From: Bacillota bacterium
Lineage (GTDB): Bacteria > Bacillota > Clostridia > Christensenellales > Aristaeellaceae
Direction: 5' to 3'
NCBI GenBank assembly: GCA_023409955.1
Contig: JAEYQQ010000202.1
Coordinates: forward strand, 1-32,914
DNA: 32,914 bases
A program made the translations under genes and the position numbers. Positions 1-7,892 of this stretch are shown here, one piece after another; positions within the stretch are counted from its first letter, which is position 1; each line of letters begins with the position of its first letter. The notes beneath the pieces were generated by a model. The model made no database searches, was not told where the DNA came from, and worked only from the letters and a program-made list of their open reading frames with translations.

Positions 1-1
1 G

Positions 2-772
2 TTCAATACCCAGCGTGAGACCTATCAAACCTACTGGGATGACATTCATCCTTTTATCAAGTTCGGCTGCATCCGTGACAACAAGTTCTACGATGCTGTA
101 AAATCCATCCTGCTGCTAAAAACTACAGCTGGAGAGTATTACACCATTGAAGAGTACAAGGCCCGCAACGAAGGCAAGACCGGCAAGAAAATCTACTACA
201 CCAACGATTCCAAGCGCCAGGCTGCCTCTGTGGAGCTGTACACCCAACGCGGCATGGATGTTGTGGTGCTGGAGCATGTAATTGACGGTAACTTCCTGTC
301 CTTTATGGAGTACAGCGGCGGCCTGAACGATGTGAAATTTGCCAGGATTGACGCCGATGTGGAAAGTTTGAAGGAAGAAAGCGATGAGGCTAAGGAGCTC
401 AGCCGGGAAGCCCTGGAAAAACGCTTCCGTGATGCCTTGAATCAAGCTGATCTGGAGGTCAAGCTGGAAGCCTTGGCCAACCGAGAACTCAGTGCCCTTT
501 TGGTGGAGGACGAGCAGAGCCGCCGCTTTAAGGAAATGAGCCGTATCTACGGCCAGGATTTCAAAATGCCCGAAAAGTATACCCTGGTATTAAACCGCTT
601 GAACCCTACCGTACAGGCTGTGGCTGCCCGGGAAGACGGCGAGGCTACCACCCTTATCTGCCAGCAGTTATACGATTTGGCCCGAATGGCTGCCCAGCCA
701 CTGGATGCCGAAGAAGTATCCGCCTTCCTAACCAGAAGCCAGAAGCTGTTGAACATGGTGGCTGGCGTATAA
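2..772 (+). CDS. htpG: Chaperone HtpG (Hsp90), C-terminal part only
   Basis: The frame is open from base 2 and runs off the left edge, so only about the last 256 codons are present. The translated part carries the end of the Hsp90 middle domain and the C-terminal dimerisation domain. Recognisable stretches are the start TYWDDIHPFIKFG, then KIYYTNDSKRQAA and IDGNFLSFMEY, and near the end NRLNPTVQAV. Hsp90 proteins are cytosolic ATP-dependent chaperones; the ATPase domain lies outside the window. A strong intrinsic terminator at 805-840 ends the transcript. Nothing is odd in the visible part. Confidence 0.95.
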   Translation, partial: FNTQRETYQTYWDDIHPFIKFGCIRDNKFYDAVKSILLLKTTAGEYYTIEEYKARNEGKTGKKIYYTNDSKRQAASVELYTQRGMDVVVLEHVIDGNFLSFMEYSGGLNDVKFARIDADVESLKEESDEAKELSREALEKRFRDALNQADLEVKLEALANRELSALLVEDEQSRRFKEMSRIYGQDFKMPEKYTLVLNRLNPTVQAVAAREDGEATTLICQQLYDLARMAAQPLDAEEVSAFLTRSQKLLNMVAGV

Positions 773-804
773 TGGGAAGTTGAAAATTATAGCGTATCCT
801 TTAA

Positions 805-840
805 GCAAAAACCCACTGATTTTATACGGTGGGTTTTTGC
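805..840 (+). terminator. Intrinsic terminator after htpG
   Basis: A perfect 12-bp inverted repeat (GCAAAAACCCAC with GTGGGTTTTTGC) surrounds a 12-base loop, and the right arm contains the T-run. It lies 33 bases after the htpG stop. Confidence 0.85.
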
Positions 841-851
841 ATAAGCACCGC

Positions 852-880
852 TTGATACGAAGGAAATCACATGGTAGAAT
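852..880 (+). promoter_or_regulatory. Sigma-A type promoter for the MazG-like gene
   Basis: TTGATA at 852-857 and TAGAAT at 875-880 are separated by exactly 17 bases. They lie about 44 bases upstream of the GTG start at 924. Confidence 0.6.
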
Positions 881-923
881 AAGCCAATAAAATATCGACA
901 GGAATTTTTACGGAGGAAAAGCA

Positions 924-1250
924 GTGAACGATTTCGGCTTTAATGAAATGCAAGAAATACAAAAGCAATTACAGGAAAAATACAAAGACAAATGGGGTGG
1001 CTTATCTCCAAAGATTGCCCGTGATCAATTACTGTGGATGATCATTGAGGCGGGTGAGGTTGCCGATATCATCAAAAAATCTGGTGACAGCCAAATCATG
1101 AACAACAAAACAGTAAGAAGCAACTTTATAGAAGAAATGTGCGATGTACTGATGTATTTCAACGACATCATGTTGTGCTATTCCATTACACCTGAAGAAC
1201 TAATGACCATATATAGAGCAAAGCATCGTAAAAATATGGAGCGCTGGTAA
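924..1250 (+). CDS. MazG-like nucleotide pyrophosphohydrolase
   Basis: This 108-residue all-alpha protein resembles the small MazG/dUTPase-like NTP pyrophosphohydrolases, which cleave (d)NTPs to the monophosphate and PPi. The metal-binding acidic motifs are visible: an E-x-x-E-type motif in IIEAGEVADIIKK (about residues 40-52) and EExxD in EEMCDVLMYFNDI (about residues 72-84). The start is GTG at 924, chosen because GGAGG at 912-916 is correctly spaced and a good promoter lies at 852-880. The gene is monocistronic, framed by the htpG terminator and a hairpin at 1287-1318. The substrate cannot be told from sequence. It could be a housecleaning enzyme or act on dUTP/dCTP. Confidence 0.8.
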   Translation: MNDFGFNEMQEIQKQLQEKYKDKWGGLSPKIARDQLLWMIIEAGEVADIIKKSGDSQIMNNKTVRSNFIEEMCDVLMYFNDIMLCYSITPEELMTIYRAKHRKNMERW

Positions 1251-1286
1251 AACCCGATGCCTATCACATTTACCGCGACATTTAAA

Positions 1287-1318
1287 GAAAGTCCGCAGCA
1301 TCATCGCTGTGGACTTTC
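1287..1318. terminator. Bidirectional terminator between converging genes
   Basis: A 13-bp stem (GAAAGTCCGCAGC with GCTGTGGACTTTC, one G-T wobble) has a 6-base loop. It sits between the MazG-like gene (plus) and the end of the motor-like operon (minus). The T-rich tail is better on the minus strand, so it probably serves both. Confidence 0.7.
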
Positions 1319-1349
1319 TCTCTTGTCATCGCTATTCAGCACTATTTAC

Positions 1350-1832
1350 TTACGGCCTGTAAGTCTCCTTGATACTGAATTTCTGACCCCAAATATAATA
1401 GGTCACAATGATTTCACGCATGGAGTCGCTGTCGCGTTTTGTCAATATTGTGGCATTGATATCACCTTTGCTGCGAGGCTGCAATGCTTTGACGCCTGTA
1501 TCCCCCATTTGCAAAACATCCGATTCCGTGGGCACTATCTGCACTTCCACCATATCAGCCGCAACGAGAGCATCGTTGCGCAAGCGTATAGTGTAAACAA
1601 TAAATGCATAATCCGATGATTCGCCAAGGCCATCGCTAGAATATACCGTACCAAGAACGCTTCCATTATCCAGCCTGCTCTTTAAATCATCAAAGGTTGC
1701 TTGCTGCCCCTGTGCCTCATATGCCTTAGCCCCTAATGCCTCCACTACTACCTGGGCAGTGGCGTATATGTACCCGACACCTGCAATAGCCAAAACCAAC
1801 AGTGCAACCAGCAGCCATGCGACGTACTTCAC
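1350..1832 (-). CDS. Small membrane-anchored protein, third gene of the motor-like operon
   Basis: This 160-residue protein has one N-terminal membrane segment (about residues 4-26, a run of Leu, Val and Ala after MKYVAW). A hydrophilic domain predicted to be outside the membrane follows. That domain is beta-rich by eye and has the feel of an LEA-like/FxLYD beta-sandwich (for example IRLRNDALVAADMVEVQIV), but I do not recognise a named family. The GTG start at 1832 is supported by AAGGAAGGG just upstream. It follows the OmpA-domain gene after about 55 bases and ends just before the shared terminator, so it looks like the last gene of the same transcript. A role as an accessory or stator-associated subunit is inference only. 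Confidence 0.7.
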   Translation of the reverse strand: MKYVAWLLVALLVLAIAGVGYIYATAQVVVEALGAKAYEAQGQQATFDDLKSRLDNGSVLGTVYSSDGLGESSDYAFIVYTIRLRNDALVAADMVEVQIVPTESDVLQMGDTGVKALQPRSKGDINATILTKRDSDSMREIIVTYYIWGQKFSIKETYRP

Positions 1833-1887
1833 AATTTCAACCCTTCCTTATGCTATGCCAGGGTAAGCTATTCAATCTCATGGAGCA

Positions 1888-2907
1888 TTATTGTCCTGAC
1901 AGTATGCGATTCATCTCATCAATCATCTCGGCATCCTTCAAACGGAATTGGAATTCAACGCGCCGGGATTGTTCCATATTAATGGAGCCATCCGCATTCA
2001 ATACAGGATCGGAGAAGCTTTTCCCTTTAGCTGTGAGGATTTTTCGCAAATAATCCTGCTGCTGGCTGGAAAGGCCGGGCATCTGCAGGCAGTACTTGGC
2101 GACAGTCAGCGCACGCTGCTGGGATAATTCCAGGTTCATCAGGTATTCACCCTGCGTATCCGTATGGCCCTCAATCACAATCTCACCCAGATAATCGTTG
2201 TACTCAGGCCTTAACAAAACACTCAGATACAGTGGAATAAACTGATTGAGCAGTGCTTCACCGCTGGTCTTAATGGTGCTTTTGCCCGTATCAAAAAACA
2301 CGGCGCTGTCCAGCACGATGTCACCTGTACTTCTGTCTACCGTTGCTTTAAGGCTTGCACTGGTTAGAGTTACGCTCAAATCCTGAATAATCTTTGTTCT
2401 TACGCCTACCAGGTCGTCAATCTTCACCTGCTGATTGGCCAAGGCTTCTTTTTGCGTATTCAGTAGTGCCGTAGCCGCATCCAATCGGTTCTGTTGATCA
2501 CCCAGCTGCAATTGCGCATTTTCTAGCTCACTGGCTTTTTCCGCCAGCTGTTTTTGAGCTGCTTCCAAAAGCTTTTTTTGCTCCTCCAACGTCATTTGCT
2601 GGCTGGCTAGTGAAGACTGGGCAGAGCTGAGCTCATCTTCCTTCTGCTTTAGCGCTTGCTGCTGCAAAAGAAGCTGACTGGCTTGATCATCCAGCGTAAG
2701 TTGCTGTGAAGATAAGAGCACACCTTTTTCATCAAGCTCTAGGGTTTTCGTTTCCAGCATCACAAAATACTGGTAAATACTATAGGAAAGAACCAATACA
2801 AATAGCAGAAGCAGAGCGGCCATCATATCCGAATAAGATATCCAGGCTGCCCCTTTGTCATGCCGGCCAGGACCGCGGGAGCTTCTTTTCAGACGGGTTG
2901 ATGTCAT
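1888..2907 (-). CDS. MotB/ZorB-like protein with TM aspartate, coiled coil and OmpA domain
   Basis: The protein has 339 residues. It has a short basic N-terminus, then one TM helix (about 24-48) starting YSDMMAALLLL with Asp27 at the position of the proton-carrying Asp of MotB/ZorB. A long Gln/Glu/Lys/Leu-rich coiled coil follows (about 52-165), then a C-terminal OmpA/MotB peptidoglycan-binding domain (about 195-330). That domain shows IEGHTDTQGEY (Asp250) and LSQQRA (Arg265), the residues that normally grip the peptide stem. In known motors this subunit couples ion flow to the cell wall. The start lies 2 bases after the stop of the MotA/ZorA-like gene, so the two are translated together. The inserted coiled coil makes it longer than typical ZorB (about 240 residues). 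Confidence 0.88.
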   Translation of the reverse strand: MTSTRLKRSSRGPGRHDKGAAWISYSDMMAALLLLFVLVLSYSIYQYFVMLETKTLELDEKGVLLSSQQLTLDDQASQLLLQQQALKQKEDELSSAQSSLASQQMTLEEQKKLLEAAQKQLAEKASELENAQLQLGDQQNRLDAATALLNTQKEALANQQVKIDDLVGVRTKIIQDLSVTLTSASLKATVDRSTGDIVLDSAVFFDTGKSTIKTSGEALLNQFIPLYLSVLLRPEYNDYLGEIVIEGHTDTQGEYLMNLELSQQRALTVAKYCLQMPGLSSQQQDYLRKILTAKGKSFSDPVLNADGSINMEQSRRVEFQFRLKDAEMIDEMNRILSGQ

Positions 2908-2909
2908 GC

Positions 2910-4511
2910 TTACGCCCCCTCTGCCATAGCTACCGCTGAATCAGCCTTTCCTGGCTGACCCTTTTCTACCGTTTTCATGGTGCGGGCGATATCGCTGACA
3001 GCCTGCTGCATTTGTGAAAGAGAACTGACATACAGCTCCACCTGCTGGGTATAACGGTCGTTGCTTTTGCGCATATTGTCCGGCATCTTTGAAACGGTGG
3101 CACCAATATCATTGAGTGTACCATTCAATGTCTGAATCAGGCTGTGCATGTTTTCATCAAACATGCCCAAGGCACGAGCCAAACCTTCCGATATGTTCTC
3201 AACAAAAGAAGAATAACTTTCGGACAACATCCGGCTGCCTTCCTGCATTTCTGTGGTGGCGGCATTCATGCCTTCGGTTAGTCCCTTGGCCTGATCGCTC
3301 ACGCCGCCAAGAATACGGTCGCTCCAGGACACATATTCCTGAAGACTGCCCTGAAGCACTGCCTGGTATTCCTGAAGCTTGCCAAGATAAGCTGCCTGGT
3401 GCTCTGATGCCTTATGCATATTGCTCAGGAGGCTTTCCGCCTTCTTAGAGAATTCCGCATCCTCCTGGCGTGCCTTTTGCATGGTATTTACATACTCTTC
3501 AAAGCGAACCATAACCTCTTGGGATACATGGGCAAGCCGTGTCACTTCTTCCACAATGGCCTTGGCAGATGACATAGACCGCTCCAAGTGATCCTGAGAA
3601 ACAATCTGGGACTGGTTGATTGCTGCAATGGTTTCCCCAAGCTTTAGGAAATGGCCGCCCAAGGATTCGTTCATATGATCGATGAAGGAGCCAACAATCT
3701 TGCGTACGCCTTCGATCTGCTCTTTTGTTGCGCCCATGATAAAGTTGTCCATGGCCTGGGTTACCGGCTGCATGGCACGGCCGATGGCCATCTCCATGCT
3801 TCCTGCCAGCCTGCCGCTCATTTCATCTGCTGTCCTGTGCAGAATGACGTTTTGATCCTGACCCTGGCATATAAGCTGTACATCGCTGTCCAAAGGCCGC
3901 TGCATGGCCAGCAGGCTAAATGTTTCCGTAAAGTCATCCAGCGCTTTATACGTACCGCCCAAAGCGATACGGTGGAGCACATTGAACGCCAGTGAGCAGG
4001 TAATGCCAGCCACTGATGTAGCAAATGCAAAATGCATGCCGTTGATCAGGTTAGGTATCCCCTCCATAATCTTGGCCGCATTAGTCATGTCCAAACCGGA
4101 AAGGCCGCTCATCAGACCCATAAAGGTACCCAAAATACCCAAAGACGTGAGCAGGCTGGGTATCAATTCGGCAAGCTGGGAATTGCCAGGCTTATGCACA
4201 ACCGATTCATCATTAATGTAGTCTTCTACATTGCAAGGAAGTCCGCGTGCATCCAATTGTTCGGCATTGACTAAAAAGCGATGCCAGGATGTTTCCAGGG
4301 CTTTCCCCATAAACCGTTCGTCCTGCCATACAGGCTGTTTATCCCCGCTTCCATGTTCCAGGCGATGAATGGCACGGTTAAGCATTCTTTTGCTTTTCCA
4401 TACCGGCATCAGGCATTTGACGAGTCCAGCTAATGTCACCAGGGCGATTGCTACATAAACAAGCGCATCAATCAGATTGGGAACTATGTTCTTCAGCACA
4501 TCTTCAAACAC
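2910..4511 (-). CDS. MotA/TolQ/ExbB-like (ZorA-like) channel protein with long coiled tail
   Basis: The protein has 533 residues. By eye there are three TM helices: about 13-37, 114-138 (PSLLTSLGILGTFMGLMSGL) and 157-180 (HFAFATSVAGITCSLAFNV). The last two carry the Gly/Thr/Ser-rich pattern of MotA/ExbB channels, with polar Thr122, Thr129, Thr165 and Thr171. About 350 residues follow of mostly helical, heptad-like sequence expected in the cytoplasm. Three TMs plus a long tail fit ZorA better than flagellar MotA, which has four TMs and no tail. The start is GTG at 4511 with only a weak ribosome site. It is the first gene of the operon, with a candidate promoter at 4550-4578. No flagellar genes and no recognisable Zorya effectors are adjacent. 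An ExbB/TolQ transport role is the alternative. Confidence 0.87.
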   Translation of the reverse strand: MFEDVLKNIVPNLIDALVYVAIALVTLAGLVKCLMPVWKSKRMLNRAIHRLEHGSGDKQPVWQDERFMGKALETSWHRFLVNAEQLDARGLPCNVEDYINDESVVHKPGNSQLAELIPSLLTSLGILGTFMGLMSGLSGLDMTNAAKIMEGIPNLINGMHFAFATSVAGITCSLAFNVLHRIALGGTYKALDDFTETFSLLAMQRPLDSDVQLICQGQDQNVILHRTADEMSGRLAGSMEMAIGRAMQPVTQAMDNFIMGATKEQIEGVRKIVGSFIDHMNESLGGHFLKLGETIAAINQSQIVSQDHLERSMSSAKAIVEEVTRLAHVSQEVMVRFEEYVNTMQKARQEDAEFSKKAESLLSNMHKASEHQAAYLGKLQEYQAVLQGSLQEYVSWSDRILGGVSDQAKGLTEGMNAATTEMQEGSRMLSESYSSFVENISEGLARALGMFDENMHSLIQTLNGTLNDIGATVSKMPDNMRKSNDRYTQQVELYVSSLSQMQQAVSDIARTMKTVEKGQPGKADSAVAMAEGA

Positions 4512-4549
4512 TTTATTGCTTCACCACCGCTTTCTCAATCGTCCATTGT

Positions 4550-4578
4550 ATTCTACCCTATTTGCCATAAAGATGCAA
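4550..4578 (-). promoter_or_regulatory. Candidate promoter of the ZorAB-like operon
   Basis: On the minus strand, TTGCAT (4573-4578) and TAGAAT (4550-4555) are separated by 17 bases, about 40 bases upstream of the GTG start. The -10 box is good and the -35 is weak. Confidence 0.4.
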
Positions 4579-4602
4579 ATGGGCAAGCCTTATTACCCAT
4601 TT
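4577..4602. repeat. Inverted repeat at the ZorAB-like promoter
   Basis: AAATGGG (4577-4583) and CCCATTT (4596-4602) form a perfect 7-bp inverted repeat with a 12-base spacer, overlapping the -35 box of the minus-strand promoter. It may be an operator. The rest of the 332-base gap 4512-4843 holds the MarR promoter and its own repeat; I see no RNA gene in it. Confidence 0.35.
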
Positions 4603-4729
4603 CCTTTATAAAACGAAATCCCTGTGCATTTTCTTGCATATTCCGTCGTGGGATTCCCCTATAGGTTTAAAAACTAGAAAATGTCTGCTATTTTCTTACA
4701 AATATATAATCTGCAGCATGTAACGCCCA

Positions 4730-4758
4730 TTGCTTTCCATTGTGGAAGCGTATATAAT
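4730..4758 (+). promoter_or_regulatory. Promoter of the marR-type gene
   Basis: TTGCTT (4730-4735) and a perfect TATAAT (4753-4758) have a 17-base spacer. The gene starts 86 bases downstream of the -10 box. Confidence 0.6.
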
Positions 4759-4767
4759 AATGATTAT

Positions 4768-4786
4768 CGTATATGAAATATATGCG
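4768..4786. promoter_or_regulatory. Candidate MarR operator
   Basis: CGTATAT (4768-4774) and ATATGCG (4780-4786) form a near-perfect inverted repeat (6 of 7 pairs) with a 5-base centre. It covers the expected transcription start. Length and AT-rich character fit MarR-family sites, which suggests autorepression. Confidence 0.4.
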
Positions 4787-4843
4787 CTATCTTTGCCGCT
4801 TTGAAAGACTTATCCGCACGAATGCATACCAGGGAGGATTGTT

Positions 4844-5308
4844 ATGTCCAAGTCACGTTCTGTCAGTACAGACCTTACGCACAGCATTGCCCACAACCTT
4901 TTTGCCGCACTCCCTATTTTCCGCAAACGCCTGCTGCATATGGACGTGATACAAAGAGAATATAACATCCCCTTGTCACATGTTCAGGTTCTTGCCATGC
5001 TCAATGATAATGGCTCCATGTCTGTCAGCGAAATATCGCGCCGTCTGGGCATAGCCAAGCCCAATATCACTCCACTGGTTGACAGGCTGACAGAAGCATG
5101 CCTGGTGGACAGAGAACGGGACGCAGAAGATAGGCGGGTGGTCAACATTGTGATCCGCCCTGAAGGCGTTGAAAAGCTGTCGACCATCCGTGCCACCATG
5201 TTGGACCTTGTGACCAGCTGGGCCGACAACCTATCAGCATCCGACTTAAAGGAGCTTAACAAAAGCCTTTCTTCCATCACTCGAATTTTAGGCTCCATCA
5301 ACAAATAA
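4844..5308 (+). CDS. MarR-family transcriptional regulator
   Basis: The protein has 154 residues, typical for MarR. A dimerisation helix region is followed by a winged helix-turn-helix: VQVLAMLNDNGSMSVSEISRRLGIAKPNITPLVDRLTEACLVDR (about residues 47-90, shown as two motifs VQVLAML and SVSEISRRLGIAKPN). The wing has the usual Asp-Arg signature DAEDRRVV. A good GGAGG precedes the ATG. The gene has its own promoter with a palindrome at the start site, and its own terminator at 5322-5358. It is divergent from the ZorAB-like operon and upstream of a secreted Big_2 protein, so either could be a target. The ligand is unknown. Confidence 0.9.
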   Translation: MSKSRSVSTDLTHSIAHNLFAALPIFRKRLLHMDVIQREYNIPLSHVQVLAMLNDNGSMSVSEISRRLGIAKPNITPLVDRLTEACLVDRERDAEDRRVVNIVIRPEGVEKLSTIRATMLDLVTSWADNLSASDLKELNKSLSSITRILGSINK

Positions 5309-5321
5309 AATACCATTTTGT

Positions 5322-5358
5322 ATCCTGTTGCAGGAAAAACTGCACCAGGATCGTTTTT
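5322..5358 (+). terminator. Intrinsic terminator after marR
   Basis: ATCCTGTTGCA (5322-5332) pairs with TGCACCAGGAT (5341-5351) with one mismatch. The loop is 8 bases, and a run of T follows at 5354-5359. Confidence 0.75.
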
Positions 5359-5431
5359 TCCTATGATTGGATCTTGATATTTGCTGTCTAAGCAGAACGT
5401 AAAAAGAGATCACAAGGGAGGTCAGCATACC

Positions 5432-7756
5432 ATGAAGCAGCGGTTCGCTATCCTTATCACCGTTCTTTTACTACTTTTCTCCGTCAGCCTTCCCGCCTTG
5501 GCGGTTGACGAGAGCGCACCTGTCATCTCCTTTGCAGCCGCCTATCAAGATGGGTATGTGCTGTCTGTTTCAGGAATCACCCCAGAAACGAGCCCAGAAC
5601 GCCTGATTGTGTTATATGCACAGCATCCATTCACTGGTCCCTTGGAGAAAGCTGCTGCGGAATATGTCGCAGTGCTTCCCCTTGATGCAAGAGGCGCCAT
5701 TGTAATTAGCGGTTTGAACCTGACGCCCGGCAGCGAGACCAGCCTGCAGGTCAAGGCCATGTATGATGGCGGTGAAACAGTTCTGTTGTCGGATGTGGTT
5801 TTGGCTACCACGCAACAATCGCTCATGCCCACAGCGCCTGCCAGCATCAGCTTTGTTAACAAGAAAGAAGCGATGTTTGAAGGGCAGCTCCTGGATCTGC
5901 CAATGATAATCGACCCATTAAGTTCCATCAAGGCAAACCTCACCTATTCCAGCAGCAGCAAAAAAGTAGCCACCGTGGATGAAAATGGTGTTGTAACCGC
6001 CATTGCCAAAGGTAAGGCCACCATTACCGCCATCGGATTGACCTCAGAAGGAAAAAAACTGAAAGCCAGCGTTGTCGTTACCGTAAATAGGCCTGTAACA
6101 CACATTGAGCTAAACAAGCCTGAGATTACACTGGCTGTAGGCAAACGTACCGTCATTAAAGCCAGTGTCACCCCTTCATCCGCCAGTGACAAAAGCGTTA
6201 TATTTTCATCCAGTGATGAAGCCGTTGCAACCGTTGATAAGAAAGGAAACGTTCAAGCTGTTTCCGCAGGCACCGCTACCATTACCGCTGCCAGCAGCAG
6301 CAACCCAGAGATTACCTCAACCACCCGCATAACAGTTGTTGTACCCATATCAAAATTGCTTCTGAATACTGATGTATCCACTATCTATGTTGGTCAGACC
6401 ATACCCATCAGTGTGAATTACCAACCTATCGATGCTACCCTGAAGTCCGCCACCTTTGCATCCAGTGCAGCAAAGATTGCCACAGTGGATGAAAGCGGGC
6501 TGGTGACAGGCATCGCCAAGGGCAATGTGACAATCACAGCCACTGCAGCAGATGGCAGCCGTATAAAGGCTACCAAGCGCATCACCGTGCTGCAGCAGCC
6601 CCAGTCTGTTTCCTTCAAGGAACCGCCAACAAAGCTGAATGTAGGCACAAACAAGAAGATCACGGCCATTGTTTCCCCAAGCAACACCAGCGACAAGACG
6701 CTGCTTTGGTCCTCCAGCAACGAAGCAGTAGCCACCGTCAGCAAAACTGGTATTGTTACCCCCAAATATCCCGGTCAGGTGACCATCACTGCAACAGCCA
6801 AGGATTTTCCAGAGGTATCTGCCAGCGTTGATATCACGGTAGCTCAGCTGGCAAAATCCATTACAATGGCTGAAACCAATCTTAACATTCTTGTGCAAAA
6901 CACTGCGCAGCTTGCCTATACCGTTAATCCGGAATATACGACAAACAAAGCCGTTACCTGGAGCAGCAGCCGGCCCAATGTAGCATCAGTTGATCAAAAC
7001 GGCCTGGTAACTGCCCATAAGCGGGGAACAGCCACCATCACAGTTACTAGCCAGGACGGCAGCAAAAGAACCGCAAAAGCCACCATCAATGTTATTCAAC
7101 CGCTGTACGGCATGGCCCTGGACAAGGAAGAGTTCCGAGTCGGCCTTGGTGAAACTGGCACACTGACCGCCGTCTTGGAGCCTTTGGACGCCTCCAACAG
7201 CAAGGTCCGCTGGTACTCCAGCAATTCCGACATTGCCAGGGTCTCCGGTTCCAGCATCAAAGCTTCTGTTACGGGTATTGCCTGGGGCGATGCTGAGATC
7301 ACCGCAATTACCGATGAAGGTGAATATACCGATACTGCCATTGTGCACATCGGTGATTACAACAAGGCGTTGGAAACCGTTATGCTGTCCCTTGTTCCCA
7401 AAAGCGGCGGCGGGTATACCCCATTTATCCAATTCAAGAATTGGAGCAACATGGAGATCACCAGCGTAAACTTCATCATCCAGGGATATGACATCAATAA
7501 CAACCTGCTGTATATGGGCAGCAATCATGCTTATGTGTACGGTGAATACCTCAATGAACTGGCCCCAGGATGGCAGACCGAATCCATTGGCTTCTATTAT
7601 GAAAACCCCGGTAATTACACCGGCATTGAAAAAATCCGGGTGGCCATCACGGATTACACCACTTCCTCTGATGTGCAGTGGCATATATCCCTGACAGACC
7701 GTAGCTGGAAAGAATATGTCACCCCTGAGTTCGCCGCACTCCATCCCAGCACCTGA
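5432..7756 (+). CDS. Secreted protein with six Big_2 (Ig-like) domains
   Basis: The start is the ATG at 5432, not the in-frame upstream codon at 5381. AAGGGAGGT (5414-5422) precedes it and a perfect signal peptide follows (Lys/Arg, hydrophobic core, LPALA cleavage near residue 24). The 774-residue product has an N-terminal Fn3-like region (about 27-130) and six bacterial Ig-like Big_2 repeats beginning near residues 134, 223, 307, 390, 474 and 557. Each repeat contains a form of WSSSNxxVATVDxxGxV. A C-terminal domain of about 130 residues (644-774) is beta-rich with many Tyr/Asn and is not recognised. There is no LPXTG motif, SLH domain or C-terminal TM, so it is probably released or held non-covalently. 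Big_2 domains usually serve adhesion or as stalks. Confidence 0.88.
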   Translation: MKQRFAILITVLLLLFSVSLPALAVDESAPVISFAAAYQDGYVLSVSGITPETSPERLIVLYAQHPFTGPLEKAAAEYVAVLPLDARGAIVISGLNLTPGSETSLQVKAMYDGGETVLLSDVVLATTQQSLMPTAPASISFVNKKEAMFEGQLLDLPMIIDPLSSIKANLTYSSSSKKVATVDENGVVTAIAKGKATITAIGLTSEGKKLKASVVVTVNRPVTHIELNKPEITLAVGKRTVIKASVTPSSASDKSVIFSSSDEAVATVDKKGNVQAVSAGTATITAASSSNPEITSTTRITVVVPISKLLLNTDVSTIYVGQTIPISVNYQPIDATLKSATFASSAAKIATVDESGLVTGIAKGNVTITATAADGSRIKATKRITVLQQPQSVSFKEPPTKLNVGTNKKITAIVSPSNTSDKTLLWSSSNEAVATVSKTGIVTPKYPGQVTITATAKDFPEVSASVDITVAQLAKSITMAETNLNILVQNTAQLAYTVNPEYTTNKAVTWSSSRPNVASVDQNGLVTAHKRGTATITVTSQDGSKRTAKATINVIQPLYGMALDKEEFRVGLGETGTLTAVLEPLDASNSKVRWYSSNSDIARVSGSSIKASVTGIAWGDAEITAITDEGEYTDTAIVHIGDYNKALETVMLSLVPKSGGGYTPFIQFKNWSNMEITSVNFIIQGYDINNNLLYMGSNHAYVYGEYLNELAPGWQTESIGFYYENPGNYTGIEKIRVAITDYTTSSDVQWHISLTDRSWKEYVTPEFAALHPST

Positions 7757-7772
7757 TGAAGCACCATAACAC

Positions 7773-7804
7773 AAGAGCCTGCCAATACGGTAGGCTCTTT
7801 ATCT
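7773..7804 (+). terminator. Intrinsic terminator after the Big_2 gene
   Basis: AAGAGCCTGCC (7773-7783) pairs with GGTAGGCTCTT (7789-7799) with one G-T wobble. The loop is AATAC and a T-rich tail follows. Confidence 0.75.
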
Positions 7805-7810
7805 GTTGTA

Positions 7811-7839
7811 TTGCCACATTTGCCAAAACAAGGTATACT
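7811..7839 (+). promoter_or_regulatory. Promoter of the isomerase-glmM operon
   Basis: TTGCCA (7811-7816) and TATACT (7834-7839) are separated by 17 bases, 53 bases upstream of the ATG at 7893. Confidence 0.6.
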
Positions 7840-7892
7840 AGACATCGTGTAGAACCTTCAACATAATTACGCATCTCAGGAGGAAACATACA

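Noticed and set aside
6986..7774. 262-codon open frame on the minus strand
   Set aside because: Shadow of the Big_2 gene: no ribosome site, odd composition, and the plus-strand frame has six clear domains and a signal peptide.
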